A stretch of DNA of 64,000 nucleotides, taken from positions 56,144,077 to 56,208,076 of the forward strand of contig NC_085857.1 of the NCBI RefSeq assembly GCF_034702125.1. The letters run 5' to 3'. Each line of letters starts with the position of its first letter. The stretch's first letter is position 1. The stretch comes from Engraulis encrasicolus. Lineage: Eukaryota; Chordata; Actinopteri; Clupeiformes; Engraulidae. Below are positions 34,722-46,345 of the stretch, in pieces. Under the pieces are notes generated by a model, which saw nothing but the letters and a program-made list of their open reading frames with translations, was not told where the DNA came from and made no database searches. The translations under genes and the position numbers were made by a program.

Positions 34722-34830
34722 TTAACATTTCTTGCTGACAGACAGCGGAGTGTTGCAGCGTGGGCAGATGTGGTGGGCATCTTTGCAGCTGTCAATGAAG
34801 AAGGGAATCAAGCAACAGCCGAACATCAGC
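34722..34830 (-). CDS. LITAF-domain protein, last exon
   Basis: On the - strand, acceptor CTCTCAG precedes 109 bases encoding LMFGCCLIPFFIDSCKDAHH, ICPRCNTPLSVSKKC, stop TAA. This is the second half of the LITAF domain: the hydrophobic membrane-inserting stretch followed by the second zinc-binding CxxC (CPRC; family pattern CPNC). It joins in frame (GG|G) to the exon at 35041. LITAF/CDIP proteins are monotopic proteins of late endosomes and lysosomes. Confidence 0.88.
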
Positions 34831-34834
34831 CTGA

Positions 34835-34900
34835 GAGAGAGAGGGGGAGAGAGAGACAGAGGGAGGGGGAGAGAGGGAGAGAGAGAGGGGTGGTGGGGGT
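34835..34900. repeat. (GA)-rich microsatellite
   Basis: GA-rich on +, giving the polypyrimidine tract of the LITAF last exon on -. Confidence 0.85.
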
Positions 34901-35040
34901 GGGAGTGAAGAAAGGAATGGAGAGAAAGAGATAAATAAATAATATAATTACAATATTCCGCACATACTGTATAGCCCACTACATGTATATAAAGGTTGGG
35001 CTTTGTGTGCGTGTGTGTGTGTGTGTGTGTGTTGTCTTAC

Positions 35041-35182
35041 CCAAACAAAATGAGCAGGCCACACATGGCCCATGTGAACAAGCCGCTCTTGTAGACGACC
35101 CTGGTGTGTATCTGGCGCTGGCACACGTGACACATCGCTGGAGTAGGACTGGTGCCCAGGTCAACTGAACGACCCACATGCA
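35041..35182 (-). CDS. LITAF-domain protein, exon with first zinc-binding half
   Basis: 142 bases between acceptor CTTGTAG, inside a (TATC)n tract, and donor GG|GTAAGAC. It encodes HVGRSVDLGTSPTPAMCHVC, QRQIHTRVVYKSGLFTWAMC, GLLILF. The CHVCQ knuckle, the T..YK.G..TW..C pattern and the hydrophobic run are diagnostic of the LITAF domain. Together with 34722-34830 the zinc site (CxxC...CxxC) is complete. It enters in phase 1, so at least one upstream exon exists; none is obvious within 1 kb. Confidence 0.88.
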
Positions 35183-35186
35183 CTAC

Positions 35187-35188
<2 letters not shown>

Positions 35189-35237
<49 letters not shown>
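35189..35237. repeat. (GATA)n microsatellite
   Basis: Twelve TAGA units just upstream (- strand) of the LITAF exon. Confidence 0.97.
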
Positions 35238-35238
<1 letters not shown>

Positions 35239-35343
35239 GGGCTTGAAATTAACTTTTTTCCTTAGTATCCAAGGCACTCTTCCCAATAAAGTTAAAATAG
35301 CTTTATTAAATGGCTAAATCATTGTAGAAAAGTTAAAAATGCC

Positions 35344-35382
35344 AACATGTTTCGGCCAAAGAGTGGCCTTCATCAGGGCAGA
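35344..35382 (-). ncRNA. Hammerhead-ribozyme-like motif, left arm
   Basis: On the - strand: GCC, CTGATGA, A, GGCC, 7-base loop, GGCC, GAAA, C, AT, G, TT, GGC. This gives stem I GCC/GGC, stem II GGCC/GGCC, the invariant CUGAUGA and GAAA boxes, and a two-pair stem III with cleavage expected after GUU. It fits the minimal hammerheads known from Penelope-like elements. Confidence 0.7.
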
Positions 35383-36240
35383 GTCAATACTAAAGTGTCA
35401 CTGGCGCAGGTAACAAAAGAAAAGTTTGACGGGTGATTGACAGGTGGGCGGAAATTGGTCATGACGCACCGCCTCCTCCTCGTCCTAAAAACACACAAAA
35501 CTAGGAGAAAAGGCATGAAAAATGAAAATGAAACAAAAAAATCCATACAGTATTCATGAAACAGTATAAAAAGGGGGTTCGCCTATACCAAATCCAAATT
35601 ACAACACAGTGTACTATAGAAAAGGCATCATCTCAAATGAATCATTCAGTCCAGGAGTTAACGTCGCATTTACCTATTCTCTTTCTGATTTTTTGTCTGT
35701 CCCCTCTCCTAGGGGTAGAAGGGACACAGTCAATGCCCATAGCACTGAACTTAACCGTTTTGTTATTGTGGGTCTCCACAAAGTGCCTTGTCATAGCATA
35801 TTCGCAGTTACCAACCCGTGCCGCATATTCATGTTCAGAATGGTGATCCCGGAAGCGTCTCTTAGTGCGCCCCACGTAAAAAGCCTCACATAATCCACAT
35901 TGCAGAATGTAAACCACACATACAACTTATAAAGTGCCTGGTAGGGTATGTAGAAAGAGTGACAGGGTGGGTAAATCCTTTTGTCTTAGAGACAATGTCG
36001 CAGACATTACATTGTCTAGGGCCTACATTTAAAAGTGCCATTGGTCACCGTAGGTAACCATGTACTTTTTTCTTTTGCCGGCGTATAACTTCTCACCAGT
36101 CTGTCCCTCAATGTGGGGGCTCTCCTAAACGTGAAAATAGTGCGCCATGACCAATTTCCACCCACCTGTCAATCACCCGTCAAACCCCTGTCAAACTTTT
36201 CTTTTGTTACCTGCGCCAGTGACGCTTCAGTATTGACTCT

Positions 36241-36280
36241 GCCCTGATGAAGGTTACTCCTTGGCCGAAACATGGTGGCG
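36241..36280 (+). ncRNA. Hammerhead-ribozyme-like motif, right arm
   Basis: Same core on the + strand: CTGATGA (36244-36250), GGTT...GGCC stem II using G-U pairs, GAAA (36267-36270). The base at the cleavage position appears to be G (GGTG), which would prevent cleavage, so this copy may be dead. Confidence 0.6.
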
Positions 36281-36360
36281 TTTTTAACTTTTCTACAATG
36301 ATTTAGCCATTTAATAAAGCTATTTTAACTTTTTTGGGAAGAGTGCCTTGGATACTTTGT

Positions 36361-36745
36361 TACCTTCGCCAGAAGGTTATGTTTTGCCCGCCGTGTATTT
36401 ATTACCTTCGCCAGAAGGTTATGTTTTGCCCGCCGTGTATTTATTTATTTATTTGTGAATATGTCTGTTTGTACTTCGTCTAACTCAGTCAAAACTGAGA
36501 CAATTTTTATGAAATTTTGTGGGATGATTGGTCATGACCCAAGGAACAATCGATTAGTTTTTGGGAGTGATTGGGTCAAAGGTCAAAGGTCAAGGTCAAA
36601 ATGTTTGTTTGTACTTCGTATAACTCAAACAGAACTGAGCCGATTTTTATTAAATTTAGTGGGATGATTGGTCATGACCCAAGGGACAATCGATTAGTTT
36701 TTGGGAGTGATCGGGTCAAAGGTCAAAGTAGTCTAGGCAGGATTT
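36361..36745 (+). repeat. Left end of composite dispersed repeat
   Basis: The 42-base start TTACCTTCGCCAGAAGGTTA is present twice in a row (36361, 36403), followed by two units of the ~105-base monomer (GGGATGATTGGTCATGACCC core) also seen at 41.7-42.9 kb. Confidence 0.8.
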
Positions 36746-36771
36746 CTGAAAAGGTGCTTATTTAAGGTCCT

Positions 36772-37615
36772 GAAGGCAAATCATGTTAATTTTCGGCATA
36801 CAACTGATTTAGGGGTATTCAAGGGTGCTGAATCCAAATCTGCCGTATGCCGGACGCAAAAATGTACCGAAATGCCTCAAAACGGGCAAAATCCAATATG
36901 GCCGCCGCCACAGTGTTAAAATCCTGCAATCACTTTTCTTTTGGACTAAATAAGGTATGAATTTGAAAATAGCACTTATTTTTATGTTTTCAGACATGGG
37001 GAAAGCCATTATGTCATCAGATTTAAGCTCATATTGGAGGAAAATGCTTATGTCATTGGCTGGCAGTCATTTTAAAAGCAGAGAGCCTCATATTGTCAAC
37101 GATTTTTAACATTTTTACTAATCTTTCAAGATCAACAGAAAAACATGCGCTTTGTTTCTGTGAACACAAATACTACAGAAAACTGCACTGAACTGTCTAC
37201 TTTCACCTGAAAAAAGAAGTTTGTGTCTACCTTTTTCCATTCTTTAGTTATGGGCAGTAGAACATGGGATGACCCCAAAAAAAGCACAGATTTTTGACCC
37301 CAAAATACTGCACTTCTCACTGCCCATATTTTTGCTTTAAGGACATATTGTCTTTGATAGTGTTCATGTTTGATATACAACATTTTCAGGGGGTTTGAAG
37401 GGTGCTTAATGCCTTTAATTCCCATAGTACATCAAAATGAAGGAATCCAATATGGCCGCCGTCACCAGTCTACAGTGTACGTTTCTTTGATTACACAAGG
37501 TAAACTCTTAAGTACATTATGTAGCATCAGGTTTTCATACAAGGAGAATTCATTTCCATACTCAGATTTAAGATGGATATCAAAGGAAATTATTTCAGTG
37601 TAGACTGAATTCATG
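36772..37615 (+). repeat. Inverted repeat, left arm (0.84 kb)
   Basis: Reverse complement of 40808-41652 with few differences over most of its length (shared GTATGCCGGACGCAAAAATG, CAATATGGCCGCC, GGGGTTTGAAGGGTGC-like words). Confidence 0.9.
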
Positions 37616-37998
37616 TTTGCAACAGGAGATTACAGTACCTTTTCCATAAATTGATCATTTGTATTTAAATCTCTCCCTATTTCAATTACACTTTTAATGC
37701 ATTATACCATGAAAAATGTTTCCACCTCAAACCACCTCACAATGTTTCCACACCTCTTCACCCATAAAAAATAAATGCACACAAGAGTCTGAAAGTCCCT
37801 AAATCGAATATTTTCTAATATTATCCTTTGTACAATAAATGGGAATTACTTCATGTTTGCCGGTTTAATTGCTGTGCTCAGATCACTCTATATCTAGGCC
37901 TATAAAGGGGATCAAGAGGCAGACTGATGTGAATAATATATAGAATAGAATAGAATAGAATAGAATAGAATAGAATAGAGTGTACAGATAAGGGAGCG

Positions 37999-38109
<111 letters not shown>

Positions 38110-38930
38110 ATATACATAAAGGACATACTCAGGCTGGTATTGCACATCAGTCATCCAAAGTTATTGCATAGATTGTCTTGCTTAATGTACATATTTCAAC
38201 TGAGATGGCCACTCTGTGACAATTATAACCATTAATTACAAGGCTGGCCTTTGTTCTGTCGTACGGCAAAAATTCAGCTCAACACATTGCACTGTATCAA
38301 TTATTGCATACAACCGGAGGATGGAAGGAGATCAGGGGAACAAGAGATTGTAATGAACAGTCAGACAGTCCATGTGTGTGAAATGTGGTTTTAGTCTTTG
38401 GTCCTTACTTTGATGATACATCTGTAGTGCCAATGATACATCTGTACAGACCCAAGAACTCAGAACCAGGATAATGTCCAAGACAATGTTTTAGCTCTGT
38501 GACAGTGGGAAGTTCAGAGAGGGCTAGGTCTATTCTCGCTATAGGTGTGCCTCCTGAAGGCAGCAATGATCTCTTTGGTTTTCTTTTTATTCAGAGTTAG
38601 AGAAATTTGTCTCGGTCTCTGTACACCAGGCTGCCACCTTCAGTCCCTTTTGCTGGTCATGCTGCAGTCATGGACAGATAGACTTTAGATGGGGGCTCAG
38701 CATGCAGCCATGTGGGGATCCAGCCCTGCTGAACAGGGGAGCAGGAGGAAAAGGGAGTCTGTCTGTTATCTTCTGTTGGTAGAATTGTGCAAGTATAGAC
38801 TTTAAATTGGCCTAGTTAAAATATACTGGAATGTACATCTGCAGTGTATCAATAACGGTGCTCAGCTGGAGAGAGAGAGAGCCAATGGCAGGCAGAAGAG
38901 CAAGTGGTAGTTTTAAGGTGCCGAGGCACA

Positions 38931-39345
38931 GAAATGGGCACTTCCCTGTCTTTCTCACAGCACATGAACACACTATTCAAAAATGGACTGCTAATTAACC
39001 CATTTTGTCCTAAGCCCTTTTTGGGAAAGGATGTCCTCTTCCTATTAAATCCGCAATGTCTCAGCCTCCGAAGCACATACAAACATGAAATGAGTTACAT
39101 TTAAAAGCAATACAATACCCTCCCCTTGCATTGTAATGTGTTCATTCAGCTCTAACATACCCACATAGTTAATAAAACAGCTAAAATCTCAAGATCCTGA
39201 AAAACCTATATGTGTTTCCAGGACACAATGGGTTAAGTTATACGAGGAGGAGGTATCAAACATCAGAATGTCCTTGCTGACTTGGAATGTCCTTTTTTGA
39301 ATATTGTGTTCATGTGCTGTGAGAAAGACGAGGGTGCCCATTTCT
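38931..39345. mobile_element. Foldback element with a MITE in its loop
   Basis: Arm CTTTCTCACAGCACATGAAC (about 38950) is mirrored by GTTCATGTGCTGTGAGAAAG (about 39310). Confidence 0.75.
38996..39235. mobile_element. MITE with TAACCCATTT termini (copy 2), 240 bp
   Basis: TAACCCATTTTGTCCT and AGGACACAATGGGTTA termini. Nested in the foldback at 38931-39345. Confidence 0.8.
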
Positions 39346-40454
39346 ATTAGCCTTGCGCAGCATCCTACGTATTTCCGTCAAGAGACTTGACTCCACACTA
39401 CTTCTGATACCAGTTTATATATTATATATACCAAATATATATGCACATACAGTCACCCTCCTCTACTCTAACCAAAATTGTTTACTTGGTATACTAAGTT
39501 AACCTATTCCTAATCACCCCTCCTGGAGTTGCTGAATTGCAGCAACTGCTTGACTCCATGTACTCCATGCCACTTCTTGCAGATGCAGTGTTGGATGAGG
39601 CAAGCACAAGTTGTGATGTCTGTGTGTGCCTTGAGAATACATTGGTTCTAAATTTTGTTTATAACCTGACTGCGAACCTAGCCGCGCACAACTCAGCCTC
39701 TGATTGTTGGAAACCGCTGTCTGTCAAAAAAAATTAGCTCACGTGGTTGGCTGCCAGTGTCTTGTCCCTCTTTATAACATTGTGTTAATAAACAATGATA
39801 ACCCATGTATAAGTGGCAGATACAGGAGCAGTGGGACTAAAGCCCTGTTAATACCACCCATCCCACTTCGGTGACTGGCAGGAGGATAGGAAGGTGTATG
39901 TGGGCCTGACTCAATATAGATATTTGATAATGTGGGGCATTTTATGTAACCATGTGACATCTGAATTAGATAGGACTGATCATTGCAAAACGCCATACTT
40001 TGCTTTTGTTGCATTTGCAGCAAAAGTGCCATGCAGTGCATGATATTGTGTGTCCTGCCAAATCACTGGAGAGGAGGAGGTTGATAGGCCTAATGGTTGG
40101 GAAGGAGTTAACATATATCAAGTAAATTCCTCACAATAACATGAACTGTTTTGATCCACGTTTCACCTTTCCACCATCCAAAGATATAATGTAAGCACCG
40201 CAATAAAATCAGCAAACAATGAATTCCTACTGCACAAAATGTAGATGTGCATATTATATTTAGGCACATTCAGACTTATGTGTGTACATTTGTCTCATAA
40301 TGGAAGAGGTGGATTGAGGTGGACATATTGCATCATGTTATAATAAGCATTAAAATAAAAGTGGAAGTAGAGAAAACATTTTCATTCAAAAGAACAGCTT
40401 ATTGACATGAAAGTCAACTGTCACTTGTAAACATGAATTCAACCTATGAAATCA

Positions 40455-41652
40455 TGTCCTTTGATTCTAATCTTAAATCTGAGTATGGAGATGAATTCTC
40501 CATGTATGACAACCTATATCTACAATGTAATTAAGAGTCCACCTTGTCTGGTGATGGCGTCCATATTCGATTAATTCATTTTGAGGTAGGCCTATTAGAG
40601 AGGTTTTGAGCCTAATACACAGCATATTTGAATATTTGAATTAAGCACCCTTCAAAACCCCTGAAAATGCTGCATATCAAACATGAACACTATCAAAGAC
40701 ACTTGGGGAAATGTGGGAGATGAGACAAGTGCAGTATTTTGGGGTCAAAAAATATTGTTTTTTGTGGTGTCACCCTATGTTCCTGTTGCAATCATGCATT
40801 CAGACTACATTGAAATAATTTCCTTTGATATATATCTTAAATCTGAATATGGAAATTAATTCTCCCTGTATGAAAACCTAATGCTACATAATGTACTTAA
40901 GAGTTTACCTTGTGTAATCAAAGAAACGTACACTGTAGACTGGTGACGGCGGCCATATTGGATTCCTTCATTTTGATGTACTATGGGAATATACATTTAT
41001 CATATTGGCATTAAGCACCCTTCAAACCCCCTGAAAATGTTGCACATCAAACATGAACACTATCAAAGACAATATGTCCTTAAAGATATTGGCAGAGAGA
41101 AGTGCAGTATTTTGGGGTCAAAAATCAGTGTTTTTTTGTGGTGTCATCCCATGTTCTACTGCCCATAACTAAAGAATGGAAAAAAGTAGACACAAACTTC
41201 TTTTTCCAGGTGAACGTACACAGTGCAGTGTAGTTTTCTGTAGTATTTGTGTTCACAGAGACAAAGAGCATTTTTTTCTGTGAATCTTGAAAGATTAGTA
41301 AAAAATTTAAAAATCGCTGACAATATGAGGCTCTCTGCTTTTAAAATGGCTGCCAGCCAATGGCATAAGCATTTTCTTCCAAGCTGAGCTTAAATCTGAT
41401 GACATAATGGCTTTCCCCATGTCTGAAAACATAAAAATAAGTGCTATTTTCAAATTCATACCTTATTTAGTCCAAAAGAAAAGTGATTGCAGGATTTTAA
41501 CACGGTGGCGGCGGCGGCCATATTGGATTTTGCCCGTTTGAGGCATTTCGGTACATTTTTGCGTCCGGCATACGGCAGATTTGGATTCAGCACCCTTGAA
41601 TACCCCTAAATCAGTTGTATGCCGAAAATTAACACGATTTGCCTTCAGGTGT
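40455..41652 (-). repeat. Inverted repeat, right arm, with an extra partial unit
   Basis: 40808-41652 pairs with 36772-37615. A diverged tandem copy of part of it (AACATGAACACTATCAAAGA, TTTTGGGGTCAAAAA) lies at 40455-40775. Confidence 0.85.
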
Positions 41653-42060
41653 CAACTTTTTGGAAAAATGACCCTGACTACAAGGTCAAGGTCACGAAAA
41701 GGTAAAAAACGTAAATTGAGCCGATTTTTATGAAATTTAGTGGGATGATTGGTCATGACCCAAGGAACAATCGATTACTTTTTGGGAGTGATTGGGTCAA
41801 AGGTCAAAGGTCAAGGTCACGAAAAGGTCAAAAACGTAAATTGAGCCGATTTTTATGAAATTTAGTGGGATGATTGGTCATGACCCAAGGAACACTCGAT
41901 TACTTTTTGGGAGTGATTGGGTCAAAGGTCAAGGTCACGAAAAGGTCAAAAACGTAAATTGAGCCGATTTTTATGAAATTTACTGGGATGATTGGTCATG
42001 ACCCAAGGAACAATCGATTACTTTTTGGGAGTGATTGGGTCAAAGGTCAAGGTCAAGGTC
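41653..42060 (+). repeat. Tandem array of a ~105-bp monomer, block 1
   Basis: Four copies of a unit with GAGCCGATTTTTATGAAATT, GGTCATGACCCAAGGAACAA and runs of GGTCAAGGTCACGAAAAGGT. The 6-base word GGTCAA itself repeats inside each unit. Confidence 0.93.
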
Positions 42061-42300
42061 ACGAAAAGGTCAAAAACGTTTTTCTTTGCCAAGCACTATA
42101 TGCCAGAAGAACGTGTGCATGCTGAATTGAATAAGAGGTCAAGACTGGGCCAAAAATGTAATATTACGATATTCCAGTCCGATTTAAATGAAACTAACAC
42201 CAAAATTTGGAGAATGTTATGCCCCACACTCTGAAGATGGCCAGAAAAAAATAAGTGGCGTAGGCGAAGGTTTGCGCTCTACCGAGTGCCCATTCTAGTT
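42061..42300 (+). repeat. Right-end segment of composite repeat, copy 1
   Basis: From TTTTTCTTTGCCAAGCACTA to GAGTGCCCATTCTAGTT; repeated almost exactly at 42944-43160. Confidence 0.9.
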
Positions 42301-42943
42301 TGTCAATATGTCTGTTTGTTTGTTTGTTTGTACTTCGTATAACTCAGTCAAAGTTAGGAACCCAAGGAAGAATCGATTAGTTTTTGGGAGTGATTGGGTC
42401 AAAGGTCAAAGGTCAAGGTCAAAATGTTTGTTTGTACTTCGTATAACTCAGACAGAACTGAGCCGATTTTTATGAAATTTAGTGGGATGATTGGTCATGA
42501 CCCAAGGAACAATTGATTCGTTTTTGGGAGTGATTGGGTCAAAGGTCAAGGTCACAAAAAGGTCAAAAACGTACATTCAGCCGATTTTTATGAAATTTAG
42601 TGGGATGACTGGTCATGACCCAAGGAACAATCAATTACTTTTTGGGAGTGATTGGGTCAAAGGTCAAAGGTCCAGGTCAAGGTCACGAAAAGGTCAAAAA
42701 CGTAAATTGAGCCGATTTTTATGAAATTTAGTGGGATGATTGGTCATGACCCAAGGAACAATCAATTACTTTTTGGGAGTGATTGGGTCAAAGGTCAAGG
42801 TCAAGGTCACGAAAAGGTCAAAACGTAAATTGAGCTGATTTTTATGACATTTAGTGGGATGATTGGTCATGACCCAAGGAACAACCGATTACTTTTTGGG
42901 AGTGATTGGGTCAAAGGTCAAGGTCAAGGTCACGAAAAGGTCA
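42301..42943 (+). repeat. Tandem array of the ~105-bp monomer, block 2
   Basis: Six more or less complete monomers in the same orientation as block 1. Confidence 0.93.
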
Positions 42944-43160
42944 AAAACGTTTTTCTTTGCCAAGCACTATATGCCAGAAGAACGTGTGCATGCTGAATTG
43001 AATAAGAGGCCAAAAATGTAATATTACGATATTCCGGTCCGATTTAAATGAAACTAACACCAAAATTTGGAGAATGTTATGCCCCACACTTTGAAGATGG
43101 CCAGAAAAAAATAAGTGGCGTAGGCGAAGGTTTGCGCTCTACCGAGTGCCCATTCTAGTT
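42944..43160 (+). repeat. Right-end segment of composite repeat, copy 2
   Basis: Near-identical to 42061-42300 apart from a short deletion after AATAAGAGG. Confidence 0.9.
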
Positions 43161-44490
43161 GCTTTTGCATCCTATTTTTTGACCAAAGAGCACCTTCGGA
43201 GTAGCCTACCAACCAAAAACACCGTAGCCCTCCAAACTTTTCCTATTGTTCTGGTCCCGAATTCCACTTTGTAGGCCTATTGTCCCGAATGTAACCAGAA
43301 GTGTCCCCATTTTTTTTCCGCGCCTAAATAAGTGGTAAATTATGTCCACGTTCAATTTAATGTGTGACTACGATTTTTTTTTAGCAGTGCAACTGTGAAT
43401 TCAGGTTTTTAAGAAAAAACGAGGGTGTGTTAAATCATGNACATCCGGGCCTTGTAGAAAAATGCCTTGAGTAACCGTGTGCATTTCGTTTTTCAATTCA
43501 TTGACGCAAACTAGACCTTGACAGTCGGTCACGTTTCCGATATCTGCGGCCGCCATGTTACTCCAGATATAACCCCAGACTTCGCACAGCGAATTAACTG
43601 TATTGCTGTCGCCTTATGTCGGGGAAATCTCCGTGCAATAGCCCTATATGAAGTTCATTAACTGACTGTGTGAAAGTTAAATAAGGCAACTATATTATTG
43701 CCTACTGTCTGTTTCCTATTTTTTCCTGCACTGGTGGCAACGCATACGCTAAATGCCTTTACAACGATACGAGGGTTCTCACAACTTTACAAACAGGGCA
43801 AAGAAACGTCTTTCTGCACGGGCGCTGTCTGTATTTTGAGCTCGTGTTGTTAGTCGTCTGCATGAAAAAAAAAAGGTTGACAGAAGCGGTTTGCCTCCCT
43901 TAAAACACCGCTGATAAACAGACTTCTGACCAACTTTGAGTAAAGTAAATCAAATTAATTGTTGGCTATTAGGCCTACGAATGCATGACTACCCAAAATA
44001 CATTTAAAAAAATATATATGGAATAGCCTACACGGACAACAACGGAAGGATTTGTCTATCGTAACCTGCCGTCTCTGATACAATAGGCTATTAAGTTAGT
44101 GGTACTGATGACTCCTTTATCGGAGTGAGGTAATGAAATGCGAAAATCCTTCCCCCCAAAAATATTGTTTTACAAGTAAAACTGTTGTTGGCAGCTGAGT
44201 TAGTCTGAGGTAAGATGGCAGCGCTGTTCCCTGATTTCTGCCTACAGTTTAGAATGCCAACTTCACTGTTTTCTCCACGGAGGCGGGGATTCGGCAAGTC
44301 GAAGCAATGGGTGCGCGCGAGGACGCTAGGTTAGAAAGTTAAGGGGCGGGGTTGTCCGGCCAAAGTCCGGACAGCTGGTCACCCTAGTTAGGCCTTGAGC
44401 CAGGACCCAAAAATTGACCTCTCGCAATCGAACGGGTGGGCAAGTTCTAATCTGTTTTTTTGACTTCTTGGACATCTCAAGTAAACATTT
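43161..44490. other. Unannotated stretch with a degraded DNA-element end
   Basis: No gene seen. Near 44355-44395, GGCCAAAGTCCGGACAGCTG followed by GTCACCCTA resembles the end of common fish hAT-like elements. A single N lies at 43440. Confidence 0.4.
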
Positions 44491-45125
44491 TGGCATGATA
44501 ACCATTACAAACAGGTAGCTTTTTGGTAGTTATCATGTGTTGAAATGGTGCACCAGTAAAATGGAAATGTGAAAATCGGTATTGTGGTTCTTTACTATTA
44601 TGTAGTTTGTTGACCACACAGGGTGCTTGAATTACCTCAGGGATGCTTTCCCTTCTATTAAGACCCTACAGGGGTTGTTAGACCACACTAATAGGCCTAA
44701 TAGAATCACCTCAGCAATGTGTGAATGACAAAATGTGATAAAAAGGATAACATATGATATCCGTTTTTTTCTTTTCCCTCAACAACGAAACAACACCAAA
44801 AACATAATGAACAAACACATACTGACATGTGATAACCATATACTGTACATTAATATGGCATGATAACCATTGCAAAGAGGTAGTTAGTGAAAGATCATGC
44901 GTTGAAATGGTGGACCAGTAAAACGGAAATGTGAAAACTCTATTGTTGTTCTTTGTTATTATGCAGTTTGTTGACCACACAGGGTGCTTACATTTCCTCA
45001 GAGATGCTTTCCCTTCAATCAAGACCCCAAAAAGGTTGTTAGACCATACCAATAGACCTAATAGAATCACCTAAGCTATATGTGAATGAGAAAATGTGAT
45101 AAAAATGACAACATATGAAATCGTT
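44491..45125. repeat. Tandem duplication, unit ~365 bp
   Basis: TGGCATGATAACCATT at 44491 and 44856 starts two diverged copies (GTTTGTTGACCACACAGGGT, AATAGAATCACCT, ATGTGATAAAAA shared in order). Confidence 0.85.
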
Positions 45126-45324
45126 TTTTAAAATTAAACTTGTCCTGCAATAGCAAGAATAACATGAACAAACACCATGAACAAATACACATTAAGCATA
45201 TTAAAATAAGCTAAAGAGCATTATTTCAGTCCTCAAGATCTGACTCAGTCCAGTAAGCATCTGTAAATATGTCACCATGATGATCCTCTTCATGCTGATA
45301 TACGCATGTCTTAAGTTTTTAGAG

Positions 45325-45800
45325 GGTTGTGCATTTTGAGCTACTTCTCAGACATTGGCAATCCTGCAGTTTACATTGATGGCTGCACTTGCAAGACATC
45401 AGTTGTAGCACTGCCTCAGGGGCTGGAGATTGCCACATTCACTGTATAGTGAGCTGGTCATTTTCATAGTTGGCCCAGCCATGGTCAAGTGTTCTTGGGA
45501 TTTGTGGATGCTGCTGAAGACTTGCTCTCAAGATGCCAGCCTGATAGTTGGCAAACATAGCATGCATGAGGAGGCAGTCCTCACATGGTGGAAGTTGGCT
45601 TGATTCACACTCTCCATGCTGAGTGCAGAAAAGCTGGTAGCGGGTTGTATGTATGTTCTACGTATTTGTCGATGCTATGTAGAGTTGGCACCTAAATGCT
45701 TCATGAATACATCCATGGACAGCTCAAAGTCCTGTCCCAGCTTATGAAAAACTGTTTGAAAGAGCTCTGATCTCATTGTGAGCTTTAAGGCTCTGAGCTT
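45325..45800 (-). pseudogene. Decayed gene fragment with cysteine-rich (CxC) end
   Basis: On the - strand, across several frames: ESSEPLKLTMRSELF, then MHAMFANYQAGIL and HGWANYENDQLTIQ, then PEAVLQLMSCKCSHQCKLQD and CQCLRSSSKCTTL. I recognise this arrangement (HAxxANYQAxIW, PxxHGW, APExVLxLxxCxC) from uncharacterised, probably transposon-related proteins of fish and cnidarians. It contains stops and frameshifts, so it is dead. Confidence 0.55.
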
Positions 45801-45989
45801 TCCACGGCCTGCACTGTCCTTTTGTGTTTTTATGATTATTTTTTATATTTACTTTACATTATTTTTCTATTGTAGCCCTAGCCTCTTCCCCCTTACATTA
45901 GAAAATTCGCACTGGGTACAAGTAGTTCAAGAAAACTGTCACGTGGTGTACCCTGGCTGTCATGTGGTGCACCTCGACCGGCTGGCTTT

Positions 45990-46160
45990 AAGGTTGTAAC
46001 GCAGTCCCTCTGTTATAACCTTATTGTCACCAAATGGTAATGGCCAAGTCTTAATCGGTTACCTAAGACTTCCTGCATTGTTAGCAATGTTGTTATAATG
46101 TAGTTGAGCGTTTTCAGTCAAGAGTGAATTGGCCTGTTGCCAGGCTCATTTGCAGTAGGA
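45990..46160. repeat. Dispersed repeat, copy 1
   Basis: Words TAATGGCCAAGTCTTAATC, GCAATGTTGTTATAATG and CAGTTAAG/TAGTTGAG recur in order at 57700-57850. Confidence 0.6.
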
Positions 46161-46169
46161 GGCCATCAG

Positions 46170-46345
46170 AGGTAGAAAGAATACTAAAGAATGTAATTAA
46201 GTAAAAACAGTAAAATACCATTACTTGGTTCAAATTCTACTCAAAGTAGAAGTAAAATTACCTCTTTAAAAGTGTACTTGAGTAAAAGTTTTTAAAAAAT
46301 ACTTTAAAAATGTAATTTGAGTAGAAGTTAGTTACTTTCAGTTTG
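46170..46345. mobile_element. Fish DNA-transposon-like repeat, copy 1
   Basis: Rich in words such as AAGTAAAAACAGTAAAATAC, GTACTTGAGTAAAAG, typical of a very common teleost repeat. A related end lies at 47125-47275 and another at 63670-63785. Confidence 0.55.

Larger units (their letters stand above)
35264..36356 (-). mobile_element. Penelope-like element 3' part with inverted flanking arms
   Basis: Arms 35264-35469 and 36140-36356 are inverted copies of about 210 bases (AGTATCCAAGGCACTCTTCCC against GGGAAGAGTGCCTTGGATACT). Between them, 35917-35642 (-) encodes a GIY-YIG endonuclease: VYILQCGLCEAFYVGRTKRR, then HHSEHEYAARVGN and MTRHFVETH. This domain plus inverted pseudo-LTR arms is typical of Penelope-like retroelements. 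No reverse transcriptase is present, so the copy is 5'-truncated. Confidence 0.88.

Noticed and set aside
41653..42943. CRISPR-like regular repeats
   Set aside because: Monomers are ~105 bp, contiguous, and have no unique spacers; this is a tandem repeat in a vertebrate genome.
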